Assembly: GCA_018340805.1 (NCBI GenBank)
Contig: JACMZG010001911.1
Location: 51,723,244-51,787,243 of the forward strand
DNA length: 64,000 bases
From: Microvelia longipes
Taxonomy: Eukaryota > Arthropoda > Insecta > Hemiptera > Veliidae
Reading direction: 5' to 3'
The first letter of the stretch is position 1. Every line of letters begins with the position of its first letter. The position numbers and the translations under genes are program-made. Positions 10,140 to 22,351 of the stretch are shown piece after piece. Below the pieces are notes generated by a model. That model saw only the letters and a program-made list of their open reading frames with translations. It searched no databases and was not told where the DNA came from.

Positions 10140-12020
10140 GGACACGAACCATCAGATTTCATGGTGTTTCATCTTCTTTATAGAAAAATCAACAGATTTG
10201 GCTGTTCACTAGATAGTCATCTATAGATGCAAATGTATTTTAAGTCTGCACTGACCAGTAAAACTCCCGTTATGTCATGACAAATTCCCTTGTTTAGTGA
10301 AAATAAAGTCTTGGCTCTTTTTAGAGAAGGACCTGAAAGAATGAGTTTAGACTACGCCAATCAACACTGAAGACATTGTTAAGAGATTGTTTTAGCTGAG
10401 TCCTTATAACAAATTTTGGAATGCCAATTATAGGTTCTGGGCTTAGGGATTGGCAAATCCTAAACGAGCTTTTAGGTCAGCCTTTAATTCCGCAATGACC
10501 CAAATGATTTTGACTTTATTATGAAGGCCAAGTTTATTAAGCGTCAATTTTCATTCGGACATCAGTTTAGAGTTCCTCTTTGGATTGATGAGCTTTCAAG
10601 ACTGCCTGAGAGTCTGTTTATAAGGTAAAATTTCTACCTGCTCTTGAATCAATTAAAAGAACCTGAGTGCAACCTAAAATGGCATAGAAATACAGCAGCA
10701 TGGGCACTAAGTAATTCTCAATTCACTCTTTGGTTTAGCACAAGTTATTCCAGCTCCTGATTTGTCGGAAATCTTCGATCCTTCTGTGAACTACGATTCA
10801 TATGTGTTGTCCAAATTGATATATTCCCTGATAGTTGTCCAAATCGTTCCTTAGTAAAATGAATTAAGACCAATTTCGCTCAAAGTCCCACTGAGAAACT
10901 ATTGAATTCTGTGGTATGCCAACTGTTGCCAAGAAAATTGTGACACAGGACCAAACGGAATTGTGACCAGTGGCTACACTAAATTTTTCCATTGCCTTAA
11001 ACTATGTACCCGATAGGCACCAATACATTAGGTATATATACTTTAGGTACTACTGTAGGTACTCCTTTCATCAAACCTAGTGTACTCCAGCATTCTACTC
11101 CTAAAATTATAATTTATTTTTGCTGGAACTTATAGACAGCTTGGGTCACCAAACCACTCAAGCATAGGACAATATTGGTCGGACTATTGTGATGTAGATC
11201 CACACCAGTTTCTTCGGGTTCAATCCCCAGTTAGGACCGATTTCTCTGCTACAAACCCAAAAAGCAACCATGGTGTTGTAAATTTTAGAATTTAACTGTG
11301 CTCCTTCTATACTAATTTTTTATAAGGATTACTCCCAAATATGTAACAGATGTAGAAAGATGTAAAAATTAATAGTTTCCCCAATTAGTGATAATGAAAT
11401 AGCTTCACTTAAATCTCGTGTTCCTTGTAAAAAGAACAATTATTGTCTTAGCGGGATTCATAGATAAATTAATTCCTCAGCACCACTTTTCTACTATATT
11501 AAGGGCTCTCCGAGCAAGTTCAAAAACTGTTGTTACAAATTTTTCCCTTAAAAGCACTCCCAAATCCTTAGCATAAGTTTGGACGTTCAAGCCTTCATTC
11601 TGCAAAATCGCTATTACGTTATTCACTACTAAACACCATAATTTAGGGGCTAGCACTCCTCCTTTTGGAAACCTCTTTTTTAGCCCCAACTTTAGTCCCA
11701 TTGGCTTCAGTGCTAATTAATCTTAGTGAAAGCATAGGCTTAATCCAGCATGCTAATGTGGATGAACGCCGTTCTGCAGCAGGAGATACTATAAACTCCT
11801 TAAAGAAATAGTTAAAGGCGACTTTAATGTCCAGAAAAATCCCTAGTGCTAGTTGTTTCTTATCGAGCGATTCCTCAATTTTTTCCTCTAAACCATGTTA
11901 AGCAGCTTCATAAGATTTTCCTGCCTGTTAAGCATGAAGTATCCCGAATGAATCTATCTACTAGTCTTTCGAGTGTTTTAAGAAGGAATGATGTCAAAGT
12001 GTGGTCTAAATGGTTTTTTT
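10140..12020 (-). pseudogene. Decayed non-LTR retrotransposon (I/R1-like) ORF2
   Basis: The minus strand gives, in order, RT then RNase H then a terminal zinc-binding motif. RT: 'LKTLERLVDRFIRD' (about 11960-12000), 'LALGIFLDIKVAFN' (about 11812-11850), 'GGVLAPKLWCLVVN' and 'TYAKD' (11477-11701). The last is the YADD box with Asp changed to Lys, which kills activity. RNase H: 'DSQAVLKA' near 10630 and an 'IIWV' core near 10520, then 'PEPIIGIP', a linker typical of this LINE group. At the end (10150-10200) is a Cys/His pattern with 'EDETP'. Many stops and frameshifts. The order and motifs fit the I/R1 group with RNase H; the exact clade is uncertain. Confidence 0.75.
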
Positions 12021-12164
12021 GCTAGTGTCGAGTCAGGTCTATCCCAAAAAAAGCACTCCGTGAAAAAATGCAGCCAAGTCTTGCGTAAAAAGTTATGATA
12101 TCATAGTTTACGCCAAGTCTATTCATACGCTGTTTTTATAAATCTTTAGAGATATACGTAGAGG

Positions 12165-12395
12165 ATTATTTGTCCAGCATAAATACACTAGGAGTTAAAA
12201 ACACATACACAAACACACACACGAACGCACACACTAACAGACAGATAACTTTGGGAAAACTACTCAAGAAATCATTAAAACGATTAAAACGGGTAATTCT
12301 GGTGAAATCCCGGATTCGCATTTTTGCGAATTTCCCTATTCATAACATAATACTTTTTCTATATTCCTACGGTATAAATGAGGAAAAGTAAAAAC
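12165..12395 (-). mobile_element. Family A fragment (tail block only)
   Basis: Matches the conserved block 'AAATACACTAGGAG', 'GACAGATAACTTTGGGAAAA', 'GGTGAAATCCCGGATTCGCA', 'CTACGGTATAAATGAGGAAA'. The 5S-like part is missing. The strand follows the 5S-block convention used for copy 1. Confidence 0.75.
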
Positions 12396-12711
12396 AGACC
12401 GTTTATACCTAGTCAGATTTTCTTTTATTATTATGATATCATTTAAATCTTATCGACCTGTAAAAATAATTAATAAATACTGCCAAGAAACTTATTATTT
12501 TTTATTCAATGCAATAGCGTGCAAATAATGGTTAACAGCAGCAATATAAAGTGCTTGGTTTATTGCAGTACTTTTACTGAATTTACATAATGAAAATGAC
12601 GTTTATGAGGTTGTTCGGATGATGTAGTTGAAGGTGAAAGTGGGGAGGGCATAGATTTAAATTGGCTTAGATTAAAGAGATTAGATTAGATTAGATTGGC
12701 ACACACACGTA

Positions 12712-12744
<33 letters not shown>

Positions 12745-12890
12745 ATATATAATATTATATATATAATATATTATATATATATATTGTTGTGAGTATTTGT
12801 CTCCAATATAATTGATAATATTAAATTATCCTATGTCATAAATTTAATATTATATATAATATATATATATATATCTATTTGTACAAGATC
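12396..12890. repeat. Simple repeats: (TTAGA)n and (TA)n tracts
   Basis: A short AGATT/TTAGA run at about 12677-12698 is followed by an imperfect TA tract (about 12711-12785) and a second one (12845-12875). The rest is AT-rich without features. A motif 'GTTTATGAGGTTGTTCGGA' near 12601 recurs, with one change, near 26380. Confidence 0.8.
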
Positions 12891-13909
12891 TATTTTTTTG
12901 TATGGCGAACGGTAACTGTCGCAGGCGTTCTCAAATTGATACAAAACTTCGCATTACGCGAGATATGCAATGTTGAGGAGGTTACGAGGCCTATTGTTTG
13001 AAAATAAATTATGACGTCATTTTTGAAACTAGAAATATCCTTAAAACAAGGTATTAAATCAAAATCTGTGCTAATCAAGCTAAAATTGTATACACATGTA
13101 CTGCTATAATGGTTAACTAATTGTTACCAGTATTAGTTTTATTATCAGCAATAATTCTGATATTATTGCTATATATTCTGATATTTTTAGTATTGGGAGC
13201 TCCCTCATTCATTGTCTTCCCATGATTTTAGCTGAATAGCGGATGGTAAGACTTGATTACCCTCAACAATTCGTTGTTAGATAACTAGTTCCTCCTGCAT
13301 CTCGTCAATTACTTTATTTTAATAATGTTTGAAGTTATCCATCTACGTTAATATTATTTACCTATAATACCGATTACAAGTCCAGTTGATTGTTTGGTTG
13401 TATTTACTGGGTTAGCTTTGACGTCACAGGGAGTTTGTTTTATGTCACAGACAGAACACGTCTGAAGATTGGGATTTTAAAACGAGGAAATTCGTTTTTT
13501 GGACATTTTGACTTTCAAATTAGGTCTGAAAATGTCTTGATCCGAAAATTTGATATCAGCACGGTATTTGTGAGTTAAAATGGAGAAAACATTCTTTGAA
13601 TTTAATTTACATACAGTAGTTAACTTACTGGAGAGATCATATTTTGAAACATATTGCCAAAATATAAATTTGAATATTTTCAATATTGAATTGTCAATAT
13701 TGGCTTATTTTAAATGTATCCCACCCGATCCCAGTGTTATCTACAGATAATTGTTTATCCACAGTGTTTAGTTTTTGTTATCCATAGATTGTAATAAATC
13801 AAAATTTTTGAACTCTCTAACACCAATGTGCTTAAAACCACATTGATAAAGCCACTAAGTAACGTATTCTTTATACATACCAAACTTTATGTTCTCCACA
13901 ACTAATGGA
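12891..13909. other. No gene seen
   Basis: A few open frames of about 60 codons on both strands have no recognisable motif. They overlap each other, which suggests chance. Confidence 0.5.
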
Positions 13910-14045
13910 GGATTACAGCTTATCCGAAGTATTATTACAGCCATTATGTGCTGTTAACAGCTAGTGAAGAGTATTATTCGAGCCATAGTGTCATTAACAG
14001 CTTATCCAGAGTATTATAATATGAGCCATAGAGTAGAGTCTTATT
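13910..14045. repeat. Three-copy minisatellite, unit about 42 bp
   Basis: The unit reads roughly 'TTAACAGCTTATCCAGAG' + 'TATTATTCGAGCCATAGTG'. Three diverged copies follow each other directly. Confidence 0.75.
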
Positions 14046-14059
14046 AATAGATTTTTTCA

Positions 14060-14240
14060 TGCCGACTACAGTGCGCTTAGTTCATCCAGTAATATAGCTC
14101 CTCTGATTACATTAGTCTCACTTGACCCACCCTTGTTCAACCAGTCTCACCAATCTCATCAGCTCCTCTAGCATCACCAGACTCTAGCTAGGCCCACCGC
14201 TCTGGCTACTCCAGTACCACTCAAAAGAGAACTCTAGCAA
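14060..14240. repeat. C/T-rich degenerate repeat (partner of 7400-7545)
   Basis: Shares 'AGTTCATCCAG', 'CTCTGGCTA' and 'CTAGCCCA'-like strings with 7400-7545. No coding frame. Confidence 0.45.
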
Positions 14241-15130
14241 CCCTGACATTAGTGTGAACAAACTCATTCATTAGCATCTTACTCGGGTATAATACGAGCT
14301 ATATAGCCCCATTATTAGCCCCATTACTTATTATAATGGCCAACAATAGTGCTCTAAAAGGCTGGCCTTTAAATTACAATAAAAGAATTAGGTATAAGAA
14401 TAAAAAACTATACAGCAGCAAAATTAAATAACGTAAAGTTTTGCTAACTAAAAACAAGTTGGTCAATTTTAATGTAATAAAATATTAAAACCAAAAAGTT
14501 AGAAATAAAGAAGTTTATAATTTATTATTACTAAGGTTAACCTGACGCAACAGTTGTATTGAATTATATATTTATTTTCATGATTAAATAACTAAAATGC
14601 TCCTCTAATACTACACTAGAAGTCTGTGTTCTAATGCTAGCATTGGTGTGTTTAGATGTATGGGAATGAGATGGATCGAATTCACGGATTATTCGTACAT
14701 GTAAACGCGCGTCTGTTACGTACTTATACGTTCATATAATTTTTAAAGAGGAAAGGATTCATATACGATGAGTTTAAAAACATTATTGAATAAAATAATT
14801 AATAATTTAAATAACTTTGAGGGAAAAGAGGTGAGACGGGCAAATAAAATTAAACTAGGGAAGTAATACACAAATCTTACATAACTATAGAGTCTAAGTG
14901 TGAGGTTTTCAAAACAAGCTGACATCAATTTTCTAGTTCAAGCTGACATGCCATCAACTTAATCTTCCTCAAATGTTTTAAAAGATTTGAAATTTTGTTA
15001 TTTAGTACTCTTCATTCAACATATCTTCAGTAAACGTTATTCATAGAAGAACAAAGTTCTTAATATTCAAATTATAAGTCTGCATCCAGTCTCGAATTTC
15101 GTAACTAGACTCAAGAGGAAAAATCAGCTT
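14241..15130. other. No gene seen
   Basis: AT-rich; no motif or repeat structure recognised. Confidence 0.5.
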
Positions 15131-15134
15131 CTCC

Positions 15135-15240
15135 TCACCGGCACTGTGGATGACCTGTATTAGGTTGAAAGGCGGTTTTGTCATCATTACATTGGTTAAA
15201 ATTTATTTGTGGATAGACTTTTATTAACTACTTAAAGTTC
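15135..15240 (+). repeat. Family C dispersed repeat fragment
   Basis: 'GGATGACCTGTATTAGGTTG' then 'AAAGGCGGTTTTGTCATCAT' and 'TTTGTGGATAGAC' match 39470-39560. They are also related to the unit of the tandem array at 27364-27674. Confidence 0.6.
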
Positions 15241-15404
15241 TTAACTTTTCAAAGGTGATAAGAGAGTTTTTTATGCAAGATTGCAGTCACTTTGGACCGA
15301 GGCCAAATCAAAGGCAACAGGAAGGCTTTAGATTCATATCTTATCAGTTACGGTTATTTTAACTCCATCTAATGGCAAATCAAGACTTGCCATTAAATTT
15401 ACTT

Positions 15405-16085
15405 TGTCCAGGAGTAATAGTCCAAGAGCGAGGCCTGAACATGAAACTCATTTTGTACTACTTCAAACCAAATTTATTTGAAAGTATACCTTAAATTATG
15501 AAGAAAAAGCATAGTCAGCCTATCCAGAGTGGAGCCCTTCAAATTATTGCGCACTCTTAAAATTTTAGAAATTATTAAAAATTTTACGTTTCTTTAAATT
15601 CTCTAAATAAGTGGTTCCCTCTTGGTGGTCAACTTTAATTTCTATAAATCATGTGTTTATTCGTCAAAATCAGATTACTAGAACCTAAGTTATAGTATTT
15701 ATAAAATTACTTAAAAATGCACACAATGTAGACATTTTGTGAAAAAAAATTGCTGACCATGCAAAAATTAACAATTTATTGGTGGTTTTGACAATATCAT
15801 AACTTTGGTTGTAGTTATTCGAGTTTGATGAATGAAAACTTGATTTATTTGAAATTTTGTTAGCGTTAAAAATGTTCTTTTCTTTTTTTCACACGACCAA
15901 CAGGGAGCTACTTATTACATAAAATATAAATTTTATGCTCCTAAAATTTTGAGTGTGCACAATCATATGAAGGGATCCACTCTGGAAAGGCACACTATAT
16001 TTTTTTTTTTTTTCATCATTTAAGGTATATTTTTAATATAAATTGAGTCACATTTTTCAGGTTTGGCTCCTGGACTGTAAGCAAA
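15405..16085. mobile_element. Non-autonomous element with about 140-bp terminal inverted repeats
   Basis: The left arm (about 15412-15555) and right arm (about 15945-16082) are inverted copies. Shared strings in opposite orientation are 'AGTCCAGGAGC', 'ATACCTTAAAT', 'CCAGAGTGGAGCCCTTC' and 'CACTCAAAATTTTAG'. The 390-base interior has no coding frame. A third, single arm occurs at 47870-48010, so the arms belong to a dispersed family. Superfamily unknown. A target duplication could not be defined. Confidence 0.7.
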
Positions 16086-17699
16086 GAGACTAATACTTAA
16101 AGGGATGATACAACAGCTCTAATCATTTCCTGGGTAGCATGTTACCATAACTGTACATTGGTGACGTCATTATTGTTTATAATTATTACAATTTCACGTA
16201 AAAATTTCATTATTATTTGACAATTTTACCTTAAATCGAGTAAAATTAATTTAAAATAAATTGTAATAACTATTTATCACATATATTCTTTAATTATCTG
16301 TGTTGTATAGATGGTTTTAATGTTACGTCACTGAAAAACGCCTTCCGTTTGTAGGATGCAATATAAATATGTGATTCCGATAGAGGTTGTAGAGGACTAA
16401 TGAATATCTAGTATCCAGCCTTCCCCTAGGGAACTAGAGAGATGCAGCCAGTATTACTCCTTTAATAACTTCCAATGGACACTGTCACACACTTCTACCC
16501 TGTTATCACTGTGTTATTTTACCTAAGTCCTCCCTCTTCGTATCGAAGGCTTGCCTATGGTATCATCTAGTTAACTGTTACAGCGAAGCTAAAGATGTTG
16601 ACTTACTACATTAAAATTGCTTCAATTAAAGCTGCTTACAAACCAATCTTCATGTTGTGTTAAGTAATACTACGATTTTCGTTTTAAAAAATATTCAAAA
16701 TTGATTTAATATCAAATTAAAATTATATACAATGTACCGTCATTAGGGGTTGAAAATGTTTATAAAACATATATTTTTTTATTCTCTACGCTTTTACGAA
16801 ATAAATTCTATAATCTAATACTATAGTATTGAGCAATTGAGGTTTAGATTATTGATATTTTTACTCCTATATAAATGTTCTTTATGTAAGCTATTAAATT
16901 TATATATATAATTATATAACTCCATACCCGTAAATAACTATCATGCGAGAATATAATAATACAAAAGAAATATATAAATAATAACTTATATCCTGAAAAT
17001 TTTCACGGAACGTTAAAATTCTTGAAAAAAGAAAATGGTTGACAAAGTATATCCTTTGGTGGGTTGACACGATAACGCACGACACGGTGTTTATTCGTGT
17101 ACGACTCAAGTACGAAATGACAGGTTTCAACACCGTTTTGGAAAGAAACAATAAAGCCGGGGATTTGTAACGCATCAAAGAATACACGATATAATTACAA
17201 AGTAATTTAATATTAAATACGAAACGGTTTTGAAGTTAGATGAAACTGGATGTACAAAAACGAGCGACAGAGGAAATTATTTTGACCTTATAAGTAATTA
17301 AACAATTATGCTATTTAATTTAGGTGTAAAATATTTTTCAAAAAAAGCTTAAATGCTTGTTTAATCAAGGAGAAACAATCTTAAGTACCCTTAAAAGATT
17401 ATAGAGAATATAATCTTTGTAAAAGATGCTTAGAGTGCAGAAATAGTAAGGAAGTAACCTTTGAAAATTTTACGAAAAAAATTAACTCAATTTAATGGAT
17501 TTCCTGCGTCTCAGATAACTATGCAATCACTGAGGCTTCCATTTTCGACATCACGTTCTAGCTGATGCTGATGATGAACTCTTTGCTGAGTAACCCAAGT
17601 ATGAAAAGTTAGCTTCCAATATGGAGCCATACTTATTTTGCTTCCGTTAAATCGTACAACGAGCTAACGATATTAAAAAGAAGAGAGGAGAGAGCATAT
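16086..17699. other. No gene seen
   Basis: AT-rich. A minus-strand open frame of 91 codons (16912-17187) is rich in Phe/Tyr/Leu and has no recognisable family motif; I do not support it as a gene. Confidence 0.5.
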
Positions 17700-17704
17700 A
17701 AAGA

Positions 17705-17761
<57 letters not shown>

Positions 17762-17775
17762 ATATTTATATGAGC
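17690..17775. repeat. (TA)n tract flanked by a direct repeat
   Basis: About 55 bases of TA are bracketed by two copies of 'AAAGATATTTATAT', suggesting expansion from within a short duplicated site. Confidence 0.9.
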
Positions 17776-17857
17776 TATTACTGAGACAAGTCTCTGTTAA
17801 AAAAAATCTAGTGTAGAGGTCTGCAAGCCGGATTTCCTTAAAATGCTTTTTTCCTAT

Positions 17858-18755
17858 TTATGCTTTTGTAGTATACTTGGAGTTCTATTTATTCAATGTA
17901 AGATATTTATGCTCCTATAATATACTTGAGGTACTAATTATGCTATGTATGCTCCTATAGTATGCTTGGAGTTCTATTAATTCAATGTAAGATATTTATG
18001 CTCCTATAAAATGCTTGGAGTATTAATTATGCTATGTCTACTCGTATAGTATGCTTGGAATTCTATTATTTCAATGTAAGATATTTATGCTCCTATATTA
18101 TGCTTGGAGTACTAATTATGCTATGTATGCTCCTATAGTATGCTTGGAGTTCTATTAATTCAATGTAAGATATTTATGCTCCTATAAAATGCTTGGAGTA
18201 TTAATTATGCTATGTCTACTCGTATAGTATGCTTGGAGTTCTATTAATTCAATGTAAGATATTTATGCTCCTATAATATGCTTGGAGTACTAATTATGCT
18301 ATGTATGCTCCTATAGTATGCTTGGAGTTCTATTAATTCAATGTAAGATATTTATGCTCCTATAATATGCTTGGAGTACTAATTATGCTATGTCTACTCG
18401 TATAGTATGCTTGGAATTCTATTATTTCAATGTAAGATATTTATGCTCCTATAATATGCTTGGAGTACTAATTGTGATATGTATGCTCCTATAGTATATA
18501 TGCTTGGAGTTCTATTAATTCAATGTAAGATATTTATGATCCTATAATATGCTTGGAGTACTAATTGTGATATGTATGCTCCTATAGTATATATGCTAGG
18601 AGTTCTATTAATTCAATGTAAGATATTTATGCTCCTATAATATGCTTGGAGTACTAATTATGCTATGCATGCTCCTAATAGTATGCTTGGAGTTCTATTT
18701 ATGTTATGTAAGATATTTATACTCCTACAGTATGATTGGAGATCTATTTTTACTA
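17858..18755. repeat. Minisatellite array, dimeric unit of about 89 bp, about 10 copies
   Basis: Each unit has two related halves. Half one (about 40 bases) starts 'GCTCCTATAATATGCTTGG' and contains 'AGTACTAATTATGCTATG'. Half two (about 49 bases) starts 'GCTCCTATAGTATGCTTGG' and contains 'AGTTCTATTAATTCAATG'. Every half carries CTCC ... GGAG, which can pair as a small stem. Copies near the right end have small insertions (for example an extra 'TATA') and drift. Units alternate between variants, so amplification probably acted on the dimer or on higher multiples. Confidence 0.93.
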
Positions 18756-19913
18756 ATTTTTCAAAGTGAATACACATATTTATCGCATAGTTAAAGCACA
18801 ACATTTCGCTGTGATTTAAAAATCAGTTTATGCTAATATTTAAAAGTCCCCTTTTTCCTACATTTTATCGCTGAAACAGTACTCTACTCCGATATTGTCT
18901 GCTTCCCAGCGGCATTTCAGCTTTTCCAGTTAGTATAAACACACGTTTTTCTAGCACTTTAAGCCCTCATCCACTAAATTGGAAAATTTACGAACAAACT
19001 TATTTTTTTTAGTTTTTCACATTCTGGGTCAAATGTGGCTATAATATTGTTACAACAAATGTGCACAAAGGTGCCAGGGATAATAAAGTGGGCCAAAATC
19101 TAGCGAGGCGTCTTTTTTTAAAAAAAAACATTCGTTACACTCAAACCAACTTTTCTCAGGTATGAGAAAAAAATCATTCAAAAAAATATCCTAAACCCTA
19201 TTTTATGTAATGAGTAAGGCATCATTGCTATCATACAATAATGCCTCAACAAACATTAAAGAAAAAAAAAATTCGAGAAGTTATCTTATCGGGCTGAAAT
19301 TTAATACGTATATATACTATGTATGTTTAACACAGGCGAAATATTGTTTGTCAACCTGATCAAATATTTCTTCTATTCTTTGTTAATTCCATGAAAATAA
19401 CATGTTAGACCGACAATATTAAAAAGCCACTATTCTCATATCGTGTTATTAACAATGCAATTGTTTCAGATATTAAAATAAACATTAAAGTATGTACCTA
19501 GTTAAAGTAGAGACATGCAATGTAGGTATGTGTATTGTATATATGAAACATAATATTATCTGTTTTGTTCGACTACTGGTTTTTGGACGATTTTGTAACG
19601 CTCTGGTTCAAAGCTAACGGATTAAACCAAGTTTAGTCTTAGTTTAGTAATCTGAATCGAAGATATGTTAAATGATAATAATAAAGAAGTGCTACCACTT
19701 TAAAAAAATAACTCCTCGATTCAAGTCGCAAACATTTTTTTTTACGAATACACTTTATTTCATAAATTCACCTTCAATGACCGAACTGTTTTTCTTGTTC
19801 AAACAGGTATTCAGAATTGCAGTTACTAATTCGTAGAGTACCTTTTCACTTAGTAAACAGGTACCAAAAGTGAACGGAAGTATTTTTCCTAAGTCCGCGT
19901 TACCTAGCGACCG
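18756..19913. other. No gene seen
   Basis: AT-rich with A/T homopolymers; no features recognised. Confidence 0.5.
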
Positions 19914-20044
<131 letters not shown>

Positions 20045-20099
20045 ACACTTAAAGATATCTCTATAAACAGAAATCGAGAAAGTATGAAGTACACGATAC

Positions 20100-20250
20100 A
20101 ATGGCTTTGGAAACTAAATGTGAAAATAAATACAAACCTGCAGGCGATGATAAGAACTGGGATCTGATCCGCGGACTTGTGACCGGGCGTGGAGGGTTTT
20201 AAGGATCTTTCAGCAAGGTTGAAATAAATTTGACCGTAAATTGTTGTCAC
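20100..20250. other. Short GC-balanced segment of unknown origin
   Basis: Positions 20135-20215 are far less AT-rich than the surroundings ('GATCCGCGGACTTGTGACCG'). On the plus strand a short frame reads 'KPAGDDKNWDLIRGLVTGRG' before a stop. The composition suggests an old exon or transposon fragment. I do not recognise the family. Confidence 0.35.
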
Positions 20251-20280
20251 TCATATCCTTATTTTCGTTTAATTTAATTA

Positions 20281-21088
20281 TAGTCGGACCTCCATATAAC
20301 GAACTTCTATACAACGAATGTCTCTATGTAACGAATTTTTTTACGTTCCCTTGAATTTTGTGTTTAAAAGTGTTTCTATTTAACGAACAAAATTTCTATA
20401 TAACGAACAAAATTTCCAGAAATAAAGATAAAGACAAGACCCGCAAACTTTCAAGGAATTGACCAAAACGACACTTCTGTTTTTCTGTAATTTCCCAGAA
20501 CTTATTTATCCCAGAATTTATTGATTCTCGCCCTGCCTTATTTAATTTTGCGAACTCTTTCTTTACAATTTTTTATGAAATTAGGATTAACACAGCATAG
20601 AACTAAAAATCGTTTGGTTTTAATTTGGTATTCGGTCTGACCAGTTCGTTTGTGAAACTTTTTATTTTTTGTAAATCGAATTTATTAAAATGTTGATGGA
20701 GTCAAAAACAAAGACTTGTCTCTGAAGTATAAAATCGCTCCTAGTTCTATATCAACAATTTTAAAAAATCGGGAATCTATACTTAGGTTATACGAAACGA
20801 GTGGCGATTTAAAAAAAATTTCTCGAGTATGCAAGTATGAAGACATTGATGACGCAATTTCACAGTGGCTGACAATGTTAAGGGACAAAAATAGGCCTGT
20901 GACAGGACCGCTAATAAAAGAAAAAGCTGCTGAATGTGCAACTGCGAGGTTATTATTCATCCTAAATATACATTAAAATATCATAAAATAGTACAGAGTT
21001 ATTTATTTTTCAATTTCTATACAACGAAATTTCTATATAACGAATTTTTCACTTGAACCTTTAAGTTCGTTATATAGAGGTCCGACTG
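20281..21088 (+). mobile_element. Internally deleted Tigger/pogo-type DNA transposon
   Basis: The left end 'TAGTCGGACCTCCATATAAC' and right end 'GTTATATAGAGGTCCGACTG' are inverted repeats. They are flanked by TA on both sides (20279-20280 and 21089-21090), the target duplication of Tc1/mariner/pogo elements. Sub-terminal 'TATATAACGAA' motifs repeat inside both ends. At 808 bp it is too short for a full transposase. Only the N-terminal DNA-binding part remains. Confidence 0.85.
20692..20976 (+). pseudogene. Tigger transposase N-terminal (CENP-B-like HTH) remnant
   Basis: The frame reads 'VDGVKNKDLSLKYKIAPSSI' and continues with 'STILKNRESIL', the first helix-turn-helix of pogo/Tigger/CENP-B proteins. 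It then gives 'KYEDIDDAISQWLTMLRDKN' and 'PVTGPLIKEKA', the start of the second (CENP-B type) HTH. It stops after about 95 residues; no DDE catalytic domain follows. A stop lies directly upstream of the first Val, so the start is lost or was just there. The family binds the element's own inverted repeats. This fragment alone could at most bind DNA. Confidence 0.8.
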
Positions 21089-21090
21089 TA

Positions 21091-21571
21091 CTTATTTCTC
21101 TTATGAGCTTCTGTTTCTTTTTTATTACATATGTGGCCCGAAATTTGTGAAACTTTTTATTTCATGTCATTACATAGTCAATTTAAAGGTAGTAATATTT
21201 TTTACTCCGTCAACTACCTGGCTAATTATGGCAACTATGACAAGGTCCTGTTACTTAGTTCCGTCAAAACTATATATTCATTTTTGAGTATTGTTTCTAA
21301 CTAGTCTCTGGTTTAAAAAACTTAGGATGACTGCTGGTACTAAGCAGTGGAAGATTTTTATCCCTATTAAGGATCAGAGTGATATGAAAACATTAATTCA
21401 TTTTGATTATAACACTAGATCTATTTGATCTATTAATCAAGTTAATTAATAGATATAACTTCATAATTATTTCAAAAATGGTTGACTTTAGTTCTAAAAG
21501 TTCAATTTCTTAAATAATTAAGCATAACTATTTGTAATTGTTGTAGGATATTTTGAAACTCTGTATTTAAG
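21091..21571. other. No gene seen
   Basis: AT-rich flank between the Tigger element and the next family A copy. Confidence 0.5.
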
Positions 21572-22351
21572 TAAAAATCGGTTACGAGGTATCTTAAACT
21601 CACCAGATTCGCTACTCACATCCTCTGTACTTTGGACTCGTTTCGCTCGTCCTCAGAATACACAAACGTGTAGTCACCAAATGTGTTTGTCCTCATATAG
21701 CAAATTCATTCGTATTTACCGCAGACAGTAATTTATTCGTATTTTCTAGCAGTCACCCAGAATAGATTTACTATTATTGTTGTGCCCATTCAGGCACAAT
21801 TCAAGCAGCATCCTCGTTTGATGCTGCTTTAATTTTATGATGCAACGAAAACCGTAGATATCCTTGCCGTATTAAATCAAACCTTAGAACACTTATTTTT
21901 ACATAAAAATACATACTTGTACAAAACTTCAACACAATTGTATTATTTTTTACAATTTTTTAACAACGTATATGAGTCGTGCGATACAAATTGATCTAAT
22001 TCCAATAGCAAGATGAAACATGGCATACATTATTCTTGCTAAAATCAATCGAGAAATTTCTCCAGGTTTTATGAATTTTAAAATGTTAGCTGAGTAAAAA
22101 AAGTTAAAAATTTTACTGAGTTTTATAAATATTATAAAATTAGTTAGTGCGAAAATTCAACTTTCTAGCATAAGTGCACAGAGATACGATGATAACTGAC
22201 ACACAAAGATAAACAGACAACTTTGTGAAAACCATCTAGAAGGTCTTAAAAACACATTAAAAGGCAATTTATGTAAAATCCCGGTTTCAGATTTATTGGA
22301 AAGCACAATACTTTTTCTTATTTATACCTTAGGTATATAGAAAAAGATAAA
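21572..22351 (-). mobile_element. Family A composite repeat, full-length-looking copy 2
   Basis: Begins 'AAAATCGGTTACGAGGTATC', then 'AGATTCGCTACTCACATCC', 'TTTGGACTCGTTTCGCTCG', a diverged 5S-like block (about 21740-21835), then the tail block (22150-22350) ending 'CCTTAGGTATATAG'. Same order as copy 1 but inverted. About 780 bp without an obvious insertion, so this may approximate unit length. No coding frame. Confidence 0.75.

Noticed and set aside
16912..17187. 91-codon minus-strand frame as a gene
   Set aside because: No motif, no conserved-looking composition and no splice or promoter context; frames of this length are expected by chance in 64 kb.
17858..18755. CRISPR-like array
   Set aside because: Units are contiguous with no unique spacers, and the context is a eukaryotic genome. 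It is a minisatellite.
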